Positions 1 through 9,173 of a stretch of DNA of 64,000 nucleotides are shown piece by piece (the stretch's first letter is position 1; each line of letters starts with the position of its first letter). The notes beneath the pieces were generated by a model. The model worked only from the letters and a program-made list of their open reading frames with translations. It did no database searches and was not told where the DNA came from. The position numbers and the translations under genes were made by a program. The stretch is from JBEBVQ01 sp037190845 (GTDB taxonomy: Bacteria > Bacteroidota > Bacteroidia > Chitinophagales > Chitinophagaceae): assembly GCA_037190845.1 (NCBI GenBank), contig JBBCJI010000010.1:1-64000 (forward strand), in the 5' to 3' direction.

Positions 1-13
1 TGACAGATTTCTG

Positions 14-215
14 CCCAACGCGCTGCGTTGGGTTCTGTATATGCTGCCCCTGCGGGGCGGTGTTGTTACAGATCCTCAAAATGTAAAAAGTCATCCACGT
101 AAAAAACATGGTAGGCCTGATAACCCCAAAAGGCTGAAAGCCTTGGATACATACAGCCTGGGGCAACGCCCCGGGATATGGGCAAAAAACAATATCACCT
201 GCGCCCTGAAAGGGC
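14..215. repeat. Array of five triloop hairpins
   Basis: Five perfect short inverted repeats follow one another, each with a 3-base loop: stems at 14-21/25-32, 46-50/54-58, 130-135/139-144, 160-164/168-172 and 203-207/211-215. The stretch 1-308 holds no credible gene. An open frame at 41-370 runs through the hairpins, but it has no recognisable domain and overlaps the end of the neighbouring secreted protein gene. The array is best read as an intergenic repeat element. Confidence 0.6.
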
Positions 216-308
216 AATATAGAATGCAACAACCCTGCTTGCGAGGGGAGATAGAGAGGGGTGTACTTTTATCCCGAACTCAGGTTATTAATAATCACCG
301 GCAGGAGC

Positions 309-2609
309 TTAACGCCGTGCCTGCTTCACAACCTTCTCCGTCTTCAGCAGGTAGCCCTGCGCATCCGTGATCCGCAGCATATACACGCCGTCCGCTACGC
401 CTGACAGATCTATCCCGCTGGCATGATCCTGATGCAACACCACACGCCCTTCCATACTGCTCAGCGTGGCCGTTACCGGTACGGAGGCGGAAATGTAGAC
501 GCGGTCTTGAGCGGGGTTGGGGTAGACGCGCACAAAGATATCAGACTGTGTGTCAGATACAGACAAGTTGTTGACCGTATGCACATTTGATGTATCGGTA
601 CACCCTTCCCGAGTTGTCACCACTACCGAATAATCATCATTCTCCGTTACGGTGTAGACACTGTTCGTAGCGCCGTCAATCTTTTGGCTGTTGCGCAGCC
701 ATTGGTAAGCGATATAAGGCTGGGTAGTGCCCAATACATTTTCGTTGACCGTGAGCCGGGCATCGGGAGCCGGCAGGGTAAGATGCAGCAAAATATTGCT
801 GTCGCAGCCGGCAGCGCTCAGATACGGGAAAGTATACGTGCCCGAAGCTGTCAGGGTATCATGATCAAACACATATATGGCGCTGCACGAAGTATCATAC
901 AGCTCTCTAATATGCGGATCACTGGTTATCGTAAGATGCAGGACAATGCTGCTGTCGCAGCCTGCAGCATTGGGATACCGGCGGACATAGGTACCGGCAG
1001 CCGTCAATGTATCGCCATAAAAAACATAACCGGCAGCGCAGGAAGTGTCATACAATTCTGTTCCGGAAACGTTACATGCGGAAAGCTTCAAAAGATAATT
1101 ACCCAGCGTATTCCCTGCACTCAACTTAAAAGAATCCGGCCCCGGATCAAAATCCACATCATACGTAAACCAACCCGTATTGTACACATTCCCCCACGGA
1201 TCTACGGCCAGATCCAGCCCTTCATCGGTATGATCGTTGCCCAGATTCACTGCCCAGATCAGATCTCCACCAGCATTATAACGGGCGATAAATACATTCT
1301 TATCAGTACTGCTAATTGTGGGTGTTTGCAGCACGTGTGACGCTACAGCCGGATCCATATCTATAGCATCACGATAAGCACCCGTTATATACAGGTAATC
1401 ATATTCATCTACTGCAATCCCACCAACTGACGGTGAGGAGCTTAAAGAATTTGTAGCCGGTGTCTCCAATACCCGGGTCCATTGATAAACACCGGAAGAA
1501 TCGAATTTGGATATAAAAATGTCAGACATCGGGGGAGAATGCGTCCAAACATCGGTTAACACAGGATCCGGGTTGAAATCTACCGTACCGGAGAAGGTAG
1601 CAGACATATAAATATTAGACTGACCATCAATACACATTGATGATCCACTCTTAACTCCCCCAACAGACCATATTAAGGCTCCTGATGTATCAAACTTTGC
1701 CAAAATACCTCCGGATACATTATTAGTATTAGCACTTGGATCTATGTCTATGGTCCCACCGGTTGAGCCATTCATATACAAATATCCATCCATCACATTC
1801 AAGTGAGACAATATATCATTTACTGAAGAACGAAAAGCATTCACCCAAACAAAAGAACCATCTTTGTCCAGCTTCAATATAAATATATCATTTTGACCAA
1901 GTGTAGTAATTGGATAAGTATTATTAATATCAGGATCAAAATCAACTGTAATTGTTGGGGTAGGAACAGGAGGATTTACTCCTATGTTGCCACCAACATA
2001 CACATCTCCCGTTCTTTTATCTACTGATATGTCCGAAGGGGTACACTTTGCATTAGTAGTATTTCCAGATATGGTTTTTACCCACAATAATGTCCCACCT
2101 GCATTAAATTTAACAATATACATGCTTGATGTACCTATACCTTGGTAAAAAGCACTGTCATTGCCTATCATCCCAAAAAACATATTACCTGTATACATTC
2201 CGGTAATATATACATTCCCCTCCCCATCGATGTCCACGCCTCCTATTGCAGCTGCGCCTATGGTACCTGATGGTTTAAAAAGCATATGGAACGTACGTCC
2301 CCAGATCAGCCGGCCGGCCGTATCCAACTTTGTCAGAAACACATTCTGGGTACCTGTACCGGTATAAGGCGGCGTTACATTATGGTTTTGCGCAGGATCC
2401 GGATCCAGGTCTATTGTTTTTTCAAAATACCCGTAAACATACAGGGCATTGGATGCGGTATCATATTTGACGGAGTTACTACTACTAATGATCGCATTAT
2501 TATCAAGCTTCTTCGCCCAGCGAAACTCCTGTGCCTGCACAGACCACACGGAAAACATACCGACACAGACCAGCAACGCTGCACGGATCATTGTATTTTT
2601 CATCTTCAT
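309..2609 (-). CDS. Secreted SBBP-type beta-propeller protein, T9SS type A sorting domain
   Basis: This 766-residue protein starts with a signal peptide (hydrophobic segment ending at VQAQ near residue 27). Residues about 30-500 hold repeated blades, each ending in a D-[FIM]-[DN]-P-type motif (VDFDPD, IDIDPS, VDFNPD, IDMDPA, VDFDPG), as in SBBP/beta-propeller surface proteins. Two tandem copies of a roughly 50-residue cysteine module (ELYDTSC...AGCDS...LHLT) follow, then an Ig-like segment. The last 80 residues have the VYPNPAQDRVY signature of a T9SS type A sorting domain, so export through T9SS and attachment to or release from the cell surface is expected. The ligand is unknown. The ATG at 2609 is used; a second in-frame ATG lies at 2603. 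Confidence 0.85.
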   Translation of the reverse strand: MKMKNTMIRAALLVCVGMFSVWSVQAQEFRWAKKLDNNAIISSSNSVKYDTASNALYVYGYFEKTIDLDPDPAQNHNVTPPYTGTGTQNVFLTKLDTAGRLIWGRTFHMLFKPSGTIGAAAIGGVDIDGEGNVYITGMYTGNMFFGMIGNDSAFYQGIGTSSMYIVKFNAGGTLLWVKTISGNTTNAKCTPSDISVDKRTGDVYVGGNIGVNPPVPTPTITVDFDPDINNTYPITTLGQNDIFILKLDKDGSFVWVNAFRSSVNDILSHLNVMDGYLYMNGSTGGTIDIDPSANTNNVSGGILAKFDTSGALIWSVGGVKSGSSMCIDGQSNIYMSATFSGTVDFNPDPVLTDVWTHSPPMSDIFISKFDSSGVYQWTRVLETPATNSLSSSPSVGGIAVDEYDYLYITGAYRDAIDMDPAVASHVLQTPTISSTDKNVFIARYNAGGDLIWAVNLGNDHTDEGLDLAVDPWGNVYNTGWFTYDVDFDPGPDSFKLSAGNTLGNYLLKLSACNVSGTELYDTSCAAGYVFYGDTLTAAGTYVRRYPNAAGCDSSIVLHLTITSDPHIRELYDTSCSAIYVFDHDTLTASGTYTFPYLSAAGCDSNILLHLTLPAPDARLTVNENVLGTTQPYIAYQWLRNSQKIDGATNSVYTVTENDDYSVVVTTREGCTDTSNVHTVNNLSVSDTQSDIFVRVYPNPAQDRVYISASVPVTATLSSMEGRVVLHQDHASGIDLSGVADGVYMLRITDAQGYLLKTEKVVKQARR

Positions 2610-2754
2610 CCTGATTTGATTAAATCTTAAAACATGCTGCCTACTCTTTTCTGCGGATTTTCGGCTGGCTCCGTTATGTTCGCGAACTGTTTTACTTCTG
2701 TATTGTGATTGATACCCTGTTCGTTTTACACCTTTACTTTTTTAAGCGACGTAC

Positions 2755-2845
2755 GTCATCCTGACGAAGGAAGGATCTCACGGAATGCAGGACTGTCCGG
2801 TATTTGGTGAGATCCTTCGCTCCACTTCGTTTCGCTCTGGATGAC
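2755..2845. repeat. Intergenic palindrome, GTCATCC family, copy 1
   Basis: Outer arms GTCATCC (2755-2761) and GGATGAC (2839-2845) enclose an 11-bp perfect stem (2771-2781 with 2807-2817). The first 23 bases are identical to the element at 40083. It lies in the 291-bp gap between two minus-strand secreted protein genes and could act as a transcription terminator for the upstream one. Confidence 0.7.
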
Positions 2846-2900
2846 GTAGTGGGCAGATTCATACAATACCGCCTTATCATACAATCATAGTACAGACTTT

Positions 2901-5144
2901 TTATCTTACCAACGTCACTTCACCCCGGCGCTTATAGTCTTTTCTTTCCGTACCAGCCTCCAGCCGCAGCGTATAATAATACACGCCCGGCTCCGCAGGG
3001 CGCCCTTTGTACATCCCGTCCCAGCCTTCCACAACGCCGCTGCCACTCTGATACACACGCTCACCCCAGCGGTTGAACACCTGCAACGAATACCCCTGTA
3101 CCGGACAGTCCGGCGTTACTGCCGGACGGAACACATCATTACGCCCGTCCCCATTCGGGGAAAAGGCCGTAGGCGTCTGCACTGCACAATCGCACATCTC
3201 TTCTTCAACCCGTATCGCGGCCGTCTCTGCCGGACAGGGCGGCACCTCCACGCGCACCCGATACACACCGCTGTCGCGAATGATGATCCGATCCTCCGTG
3301 CTTCCGGTGCTCCATTGCACCTTTGCGCCGGGATATGTACTCGCTTCAAGCAGCAGCATAATACCGTCCGTATTGCAATAGGCAGTGTCGTTGCCCAGGA
3401 GCTGCGGGTACGCAGGGATGATCGTCACGCGCGTCGTGTCTGTATAAGCACAACCGTCTTTACTTATCCGCAGCCAGTAAACGCCGGATCCTGTAACCGT
3501 GTATTCATTTTCTTTGCTGCCGTCCTGCCATAAAAGATCCGCCCCGGGCACATCTGCCTGTAATAAAAAATGCTCCCCGTTACAGAGCGTTGTATCTGCG
3601 GGAAGCTTGAAAGCAATATCCGTATGGCGGACGAGAAAGGTATCGGTATTCCAGGTATTACATACCGTCTTGCGGCGTACCCAATATGTGCCGGGCGCAT
3701 CTATCTCTCTTGCGGAGGCAGTAATGCCGTTGTCCCATTCATACGCACGCCAGCCCTCTTCCGCCTGAAGGAATACCCCCTCCCATGAATTGTTGTGCGT
3801 ACAGATCAGCGTATCCCGGTAAAAACGGTTTTTCGGAAGCGGATACGTCACATCTGCGCCCAGCTCATGATAATAATGATGATATTGATAATACCCCAGG
3901 GGTAACAGCGTGATTGCATTTTCCTCAAAATCGCACAAGGCGCCGGGCTGATTGGATGCATGGATCAGGTTGATCTTATCAAAGGGGGTACGGTCGAGCA
4001 ATACATAAACCGAGTCCCCTTTTGCACGGAAATCACCAATTGAGATCTGTCCCAGGCTGAAACCGGCAATTAACGCCCGGCTGGCCCGGATCGTGTCCGC
4101 ATCATATTTACGCACGTCATACTGCACAATATTATTGGGCCGGGGCTGGTTGAGTCCGTGCTCAATCTCATAGGCATATAATTTCGAATCATCGGCAGAA
4201 AAACAGGTGCTCATCACAGACCGGGAAGGCGTTTCCGGGATGATGGTCAGCCGGTCGCTCAATACACCGGTCGCTTTATCGAAACGGAACAGGTACAAAC
4301 CCCTGGGGAAGGGAACCGGATAGCCCACATTCTGAACAAACCCGAAAGTGGACCCCAGCCCGGCGGAAATGATCGTGCCGTCTGAGCTGGCCGCAAGATC
4401 TGCGACCCAGTACCTGGAGTTAAAATGACTTAAACGCGGATCTGCCAAAGGTATGCCCGGCGAAACGACCGGTATCGTATCTACGCCGGATTCCGTTATA
4501 TGATACGCCTGAAATCGCGGGTAATAGTCTTCATGGGAAATAACCCACATATCGCAATGATCTCCGGGAACCGCCGCCATACCCATCCCACACAAGGCAG
4601 TACCTCCGCTTGTCCCGTCATAGGAATGGTTCAGGATCACGCGTCCGATCGTCGTATCTACATCTCCAAGCCCGCCGTTCAGCTTCATGTCAACCACATA
4701 ATACACCAGCGCCGATGCACCGATAGAAGGCCGGTAATTGGCAGATTTATCCTCTTTAATGAAAAGATAATAGCGGGTGCTGTCTGCTGGGAAAGGTACA
4801 ATCACTGACGACTGAAAGTGCAAAGGATTTATTCCGCTGGTAATAAAAAGAAGCCCGTTGGGCATGACATGATGATTGCGATCGAATACAATCTGTCCGT
4901 CACTGTAAAACAACAGCCCGCCCGTATTACGATCGCATACGGAAGTAAAACCGGCCCGGCTGTATAGGGGCCGGCTGTTTGCCGAGTCATAGTAATAGCC
5001 CATAGCCGTCCGGATTGGCACCGGCTGCCCGGAGTTGAAATCCAGGCCGGACTCGCGCCCGAACACCCAGACATTATTCTCCTTCTGGGCACAGGCACAG
5101 AAGCCGCACAAAAAAGACAGTATAAATAACAGGGTTGTCTTCAT
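2901..5144 (-). CDS. Secreted protein with gliding-motility-associated (CHU_C, T9SS type B) C-terminus
   Basis: The product is 747 residues long from the ATG at 5144; a GTG one codon upstream is less likely. It has a lipoprotein-like or signal-peptide N-terminus (LLFILSFLCGFCACAQ). A large domain beginning ENNVWVFG...GLDFNSG follows and looks like a propeller-type fold. Ig-like cysteine modules (residues about 450-650) come next, then a terminal CHU_C domain with FSPNGDGRNDVF and FNRWGERVY motifs. That domain is the T9SS type B sorting signal, so the protein should be exposed on the outer surface. It is a clear paralogue of the protein at 21051-23198. No enzymatic motif is visible. Confidence 0.85.
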   Translation of the reverse strand: MKTTLLFILSFLCGFCACAQKENNVWVFGRESGLDFNSGQPVPIRTAMGYYYDSANSRPLYSRAGFTSVCDRNTGGLLFYSDGQIVFDRNHHVMPNGLLFITSGINPLHFQSSVIVPFPADSTRYYLFIKEDKSANYRPSIGASALVYYVVDMKLNGGLGDVDTTIGRVILNHSYDGTSGGTALCGMGMAAVPGDHCDMWVISHEDYYPRFQAYHITESGVDTIPVVSPGIPLADPRLSHFNSRYWVADLAASSDGTIISAGLGSTFGFVQNVGYPVPFPRGLYLFRFDKATGVLSDRLTIIPETPSRSVMSTCFSADDSKLYAYEIEHGLNQPRPNNIVQYDVRKYDADTIRASRALIAGFSLGQISIGDFRAKGDSVYVLLDRTPFDKINLIHASNQPGALCDFEENAITLLPLGYYQYHHYYHELGADVTYPLPKNRFYRDTLICTHNNSWEGVFLQAEEGWRAYEWDNGITASAREIDAPGTYWVRRKTVCNTWNTDTFLVRHTDIAFKLPADTTLCNGEHFLLQADVPGADLLWQDGSKENEYTVTGSGVYWLRISKDGCAYTDTTRVTIIPAYPQLLGNDTAYCNTDGIMLLLEASTYPGAKVQWSTGSTEDRIIIRDSGVYRVRVEVPPCPAETAAIRVEEEMCDCAVQTPTAFSPNGDGRNDVFRPAVTPDCPVQGYSLQVFNRWGERVYQSGSGVVEGWDGMYKGRPAEPGVYYYTLRLEAGTERKDYKRRGEVTLVR

Positions 5145-5151
5145 CACAAAG

Positions 5152-5180
5152 CAAAGTTAACATGTTGATTATTAAGACAA
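5152..5180 (-). promoter_or_regulatory. Bacteroidota-type promoter of the CHU_C protein gene
   Basis: On the minus strand, TAACTTTG (5152-5159) matches the Bacteroidota -7 consensus TAnnTTTG exactly. A TTG (5178-5180) lies 18 bases upstream as a candidate -33 element. The -7 box ends only seven bases before the ATG at 5144, so the transcript would have almost no leader. Confidence 0.5.
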
Positions 5181-5393
5181 TCAGAGCAAAACAGCTCAAT
5201 TTTACACAGAGTAGTTCTACCCTGTTATGCATTTTATCATAATTATATAATACACATCAAAACAGGTGCTAAGAATTTTCCAAGCGGATTTTCCTGTAAT
5301 TTTCGGAAAAGAAACGACGAAACAATGACAATATGTGCACGGCAGACATGAAGGAGAAAATCATTTTTATGTACTTTCACCATTGCTGACAAA

Positions 5394-7328
5394 ATGTATA
5401 GATTCTCCGGCTGTATACATATCATTATCCCGGTCTTCATCTGCCTAATATTTCTTCCGGGAAGAGTAACGGCCCAAGCAGGACCGGAGTATACCGGCAT
5501 ATCCACACTACCGGACACGTCTGCGATTGCGGCAGACATTCGCTCGGCGATAATATTACGGGAGCAGCAACCTGAAAAAGCAGGCGCCATTTTTACAGAA
5601 ACACTGGAGCAAAGCCGGCATATTGGATATGCCAGTGGTATTATACAATCGCTTACAGAGCTTGGTTATTTAAATACCAATAAAGGCAATGCAGCCTTGG
5701 CGCTTCACCAGTTCGGCATAGCATCCGGATACCCGGTGCGGCCGGTTTACAGGGGGTATATTTATAATGGGATTGCCAATGTATACAACTTTACGGGCAG
5801 GTATAAAGAAGCGCTGGCGCTTTACCTGCAGGCGCTCAGACTGGTGCAATCAGCCCCTGATAACTCCGTCATCCCCGCTGTCAATATACAATACAACATC
5901 GCCACCATACTTTTCTATATTAAGGAATACAAAAAGTCGCTCGCTTATACAGATCAGATTTTATCGGAAGACCCTGAATACCTGAACACACAAAAGAAGC
6001 TCTACGGTAATCTGCTCAACATAAAAAGCAGCTGTTATTACCGGCTTAAAGAGGATCCGGCTTATTCGCAGCGCTATCTGGATTCCTTTCTTGTTTATTC
6101 CGATGCGGCAATACACTATGCCCGGAACCATCATTTACCGTCCCTGCTGACACTTGCTTTAACAAACAGAATATTAATATTCCTGGAAGAAAAACAGCCG
6201 GAAAAAATAACTGAAGAATTGATGGAATTAAAAACGCTGGAGCAGGAACATCATTTAAGTCTGAATATCGAAACAGGGACCTATCGCGCTATCGCCAATG
6301 CATTTATGGAATCCGGGGAAATACGGAAAGCGGAAAAATATTTCCTCATGGCGCTTGAAAAATCTAATGGTCAGCCCAAAGAACAACTTTATATTTATAA
6401 ACCCCTTGCTGCTTACTATCACCAACGCGGGAAGAACGACCTCGCCTACCAATATCAGAAAGCCTACCAGACATTAAGCGACAGCATCGCGGGAAAAGAA
6501 ACTGCCATCGCCGTCAACGAACTGGAAACAAAATACCGAACCGCCGAGAAAGACCGGGAGATCACACAGAAACAGCTTGTGATCAGCAATCAGGAGAAAA
6601 AGATCGCGCAGAAAAACCTGTGGATATTCAGTGGATTTACGGCGGCGGCTATCATAGCGCTGATCGCTGTGTGGCGGCAGGTACTACTCCGCCACCGCAG
6701 CAAATTACGCGATCTCCAACTGCAAATCACAGGAGAAGAAAAAGAAAGAAAAAGACTCGCGCAGGAATTACACGATGGCATCAACAGCCAGATCTCCGGC
6801 ATCAATTCGTACCTGTATACGCTCAGGGATGAAATTCCTGATGTGGATAAAAACGACACGTTCCATACAATCCTCGCTACGGTACATAATACCTCAGCCG
6901 ACATACGCAAGGTGGCGCACAACATGTTGCCACTGTCATTCGAAGAACGTAACCTTGCGGACTCAATCGGGCATTTCATCAACAGCGTCACTGCAGGTAA
7001 AAACATAGAAACCGACTTCCAGATCTATGGTGATTGCACCCACCTTGACAAAAACCTTGCGCTGAATATTTACCGCATCATTCAGGAGCTGCTGCACAAC
7101 ATTATTAAACATGCAAGCGCCACACAGGTGATCATCCTGATAGACATCACCGACCACACCATTAATCTTACCATAGAAGATAACGGCCGCGGATTCGATG
7201 CAGATAACATACGCGAAGGGGCTGGACTGGCAAATATAAAATCACGCGTGAAAGCGCACAATGGGAATCTTACCCTTGAATCTTCTCCCGGGAAGGGAAC
7301 AATTGTTGCGATTACGTTTCCGGAATAA
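5394..7328 (+). CDS. TPR sensor histidine kinase (HisKA_3/NarL-type)
   Basis: This is a membrane-bound sensor kinase of 644 residues. A signal peptide (1-27) is followed by tetratricopeptide repeats in the periplasmic part (about 45-385), a short coiled coil, one transmembrane helix (about 407-427), a HisKA_3 dimerisation domain with the phosphoacceptor H460 in QELHDG, and a HATPase domain with the N box (QELLHNIIKHA) and G boxes (DNGRGF, GAGLANIKSR). It presumably autophosphorylates and passes phosphate to the LuxR-type regulator encoded 79 bp downstream. The stimulus is unknown. Two paralogous kinases lie at 23277 and 28551 in this window. Confidence 0.9.
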   Translation: MYRFSGCIHIIIPVFICLIFLPGRVTAQAGPEYTGISTLPDTSAIAADIRSAIILREQQPEKAGAIFTETLEQSRHIGYASGIIQSLTELGYLNTNKGNAALALHQFGIASGYPVRPVYRGYIYNGIANVYNFTGRYKEALALYLQALRLVQSAPDNSVIPAVNIQYNIATILFYIKEYKKSLAYTDQILSEDPEYLNTQKKLYGNLLNIKSSCYYRLKEDPAYSQRYLDSFLVYSDAAIHYARNHHLPSLLTLALTNRILIFLEEKQPEKITEELMELKTLEQEHHLSLNIETGTYRAIANAFMESGEIRKAEKYFLMALEKSNGQPKEQLYIYKPLAAYYHQRGKNDLAYQYQKAYQTLSDSIAGKETAIAVNELETKYRTAEKDREITQKQLVISNQEKKIAQKNLWIFSGFTAAAIIALIAVWRQVLLRHRSKLRDLQLQITGEEKERKRLAQELHDGINSQISGINSYLYTLRDEIPDVDKNDTFHTILATVHNTSADIRKVAHNMLPLSFEERNLADSIGHFINSVTAGKNIETDFQIYGDCTHLDKNLALNIYRIIQELLHNIIKHASATQVIILIDITDHTINLTIEDNGRGFDADNIREGAGLANIKSRVKAHNGNLTLESSPGKGTIVAITFPE

Positions 7329-7357
7329 TTTTAGATATACACAGCCCAATACCTCGC

Positions 7358-7389
7358 GTTGGCATAAACTAACAATATCCCTACCTTTA
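7358..7389 (+). promoter_or_regulatory. Possible promoter of the first LuxR-type regulator
   Basis: GTTG (7358-7361) and TACCTTTA (7382-7389) are separated by 20 bases, close to the TTTG-N19-TAnnTTTG pattern, with one mismatch in the -7 box. It would give the regulator a transcript independent of its kinase. Confidence 0.3.
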
Positions 7390-7407
7390 GCATCAAAGAA
7401 AATTTGA

Positions 7408-8049
7408 ATGAGCATCCGGATCACCATCACAGACGACCACCCGGTAGTCCGTGACGGGCTTGAAAAAATGCTGAAGCGGGAACGAACCGTTACCATCATC
7501 GGCATATATGCAAACGGCGCCGAACTACTGAATGGTCTCAAAACACAAACCCCGGACATCGTTCTGCTTGATCTGCAGATGCCGGACATACCGGGCAATG
7601 AACTGGTAACAATATTGGCTCAAAAACATCCAACCGTTAAGCCCATAATGCTTACAAGTAATGACAACCCATTTCAGGTACAGGCCGTCATGGCTGCGGG
7701 CGCAAAAGGCTACCTGCTCAAGTCATCGTCTAAGGAAGAGTTGCTGACCGCTATTAAAACCGTAGCTGAAAACGACACATATATCTCAGGAGAAATAAAG
7801 GAAATATTGGTGGCATCTGCCCTGAAAGGGGATACTGCCGATATAAAAAAGAAAGCGCTAAGCCAACGTGAACAAGAGATACTCCAACTAATCGTGGACG
7901 AAAAGAGCAGCCCCGAAATCGCTGAGCTGCTACACCTCAGCCTCCGCACCGTAGATAATTACCGACAGGGGTTGATGAAAAAACTCGAAGTACATAATTC
8001 TGCAGGGCTGATTAAAAAGGCGTTACTGATGGGATTGGTACGCGTGTAG
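7408..8049 (+). CDS. NarL/FixJ-family response regulator
   Basis: The protein has 213 residues. The receiver domain (1-120) has acidic residues D9/D10, phosphoacceptor D55 in LLDLQMPD and the switch threonine in LTSND. The C-terminal LuxR/GerE helix-turn-helix (about 148-210) contains LSQREQEILQLI and SLRTVDNYRQGLMKKL. It is a DNA-binding transcription factor, almost certainly the partner of the upstream TPR kinase. The last two codons and the stop lie inside the inverted repeat that follows. Confidence 0.93.
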   Translation: MSIRITITDDHPVVRDGLEKMLKRERTVTIIGIYANGAELLNGLKTQTPDIVLLDLQMPDIPGNELVTILAQKHPTVKPIMLTSNDNPFQVQAVMAAGAKGYLLKSSSKEELLTAIKTVAENDTYISGEIKEILVASALKGDTADIKKKALSQREQEILQLIVDEKSSPEIAELLHLSLRTVDNYRQGLMKKLEVHNSAGLIKKALLMGLVRV

Positions 8050-8133
8050 GGGCAGGACTCGCATCTGCCCTCCTGCGTAATACGGGCAACCCGTGATGTG
8101 TATAACGGGCAGGCACGAGGCCTGCCCCTACAC
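8044..8133. repeat. Intergenic palindrome at the 3' end of the regulator gene
   Basis: GTGTAGGGGCAGG (8044-8056) and CCTGCCCCTACAC (8121-8133) are perfect 13-bp inverted arms. Further GC-rich inner repeats lie between them. The element separates convergent genes (regulator and apaG) and overlaps the regulator's stop codon, so it may terminate transcription from both sides. Confidence 0.6.
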
Positions 8134-8140
8134 ACGGATT

Positions 8141-8527
8141 TTAATTCATTTTAAACGGTGCAATCATCTGGAATTCGGGGATCGCTACAGTAAACTGTTT
8201 TTTGTTGTACAGATTTTCCATCCGGTAGGTTCCGTACATCTTTCCCATATCGCTGTTGAGATTCGCAGCAGATACATACTGGTAGCTGGCGCCCGGCTCA
8301 ATGACCGGCTGCTGACCGACTACGCCTTCTCCCTCCACCTCCCGGAACGAACCGTTGGAGTCAAGTATATGCCAGTGTCTGCGTAATAATTTGACCGGCA
8401 TGGTGCTCAGGTTTTCGATGGTGATCCGGTATGCAAACAGGTAATCGGAACCAAGCGGATTACTTTGTTCCGGTTGATAGAATGTCTCTACCGTTATGCT
8501 TACCCCTTCCGTGACCTGTTGCACCAT
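8141..8527 (-). CDS. apaG: ApaG domain protein
   Basis: At 128 residues this is the usual ApaG length, and almost the whole protein is the ApaG fibronectin-like fold. Recognisable blocks are VTVxxxY-like TVETFYQPEQS, FAYRITIENLS, the conserved LLRRHWHILDSNG and GVVGQQPVIEPG. ApaG was linked to cobalt/magnesium resistance in enterobacteria and its biochemical role is unclear. It lies 59 bp downstream of recX on the same strand. Confidence 0.92.
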   Translation of the reverse strand: MVQQVTEGVSITVETFYQPEQSNPLGSDYLFAYRITIENLSTMPVKLLRRHWHILDSNGSFREVEGEGVVGQQPVIEPGASYQYVSAANLNSDMGKMYGTYRMENLYNKKQFTVAIPEFQMIAPFKMN

Positions 8528-8586
8528 GATCCTGCAGCGTGTTATTTGTAAATATAGTCCAAATTTGATACCAAAGTTTTTCCGCC

Positions 8587-9066
8587 CTAATCAGATAACA
8601 TTGCATTCACAACCTCCTGTATCAGGTTACTTTCATAACCTTTCTGCATCAGATAACGAAATAGTTTCTCTTTTCGTACTTGTGGGTGTTTTTCTTTTTC
8701 CAGCTTTTCGGATTGTTTTTCGGTAAGACGCACCAACACATTGTAATATTCATTACTTTGAATGCTGTTTAATGCCTTATTGATGCAATAATCCGATACC
8801 TGGCGTTGTTTCAGTTCCTGTTTTATCTTTATCCGGCCCCATTGTTTCATCCGGAATTTACCACCTGCATATGCAATTGCAAATCTTTCTTCATTCAGGA
8901 TATCCCTGCTGATCAATTCGGCGATTAGCTCATCTGTTTTAGGAGAACGAACACCCAGCTCATACAGCTTACGCCGCACCTCGCTATGACATCGCTCCTG
9001 GTAATGGCAATACCGTACAATAGCTATAAATGCAGAATCTGCATCAAAAATATCTGTAATGCTCAT
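8587..9066 (-). CDS. recX: Regulatory protein RecX
   Basis: The 159-residue protein has the small helical repeats of RecX: a first block with YCHYQERCHSEVRRKLYELG, then LISRDILNEERFAIAYAGGKFRMKQWG, and a third repeat ending EKLFRYLMQKGYESNLIQEV. RecX binds RecA filaments and limits their recombinase activity. recA is not in the window. The ATG at 9066 is preceded by a long palindromic repeat. Confidence 0.93.
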   Translation of the reverse strand: MSITDIFDADSAFIAIVRYCHYQERCHSEVRRKLYELGVRSPKTDELIAELISRDILNEERFAIAYAGGKFRMKQWGRIKIKQELKQRQVSDYCINKALNSIQSNEYYNVLVRLTEKQSEKLEKEKHPQVRKEKLFRYLMQKGYESNLIQEVVNAMLSD

Positions 9067-9086
9067 CTACTTATTTGTAGTTTTAA

Positions 9087-9160
9087 ATGTGGAAGATGTA
9101 TTTGATGTGTGAAATGTGTATAAAAACACATCTTTCACATTCAACACATCTCCCACATCA
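9087..9160. repeat. GATGTGT-word palindrome, copy A
   Basis: The left arm (9087-9120) is made of repeated xATGTGx words and is imperfectly complementary to CACAT words at 9126-9160. It lies between the mnmG stop and the recX start on the minus strand. Related palindromes are at 44573, 59604, 60054 and 61353. Confidence 0.6.
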
Positions 9161-9173
9161 TTAACCCTCACTT

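Noticed and set aside
41..370. 109-residue plus-strand open frame at the left edge
   Set aside because: It is made of the triloop hairpins read in frame and overlaps the end of a clear secreted protein gene; no domain and a repeat-driven composition.
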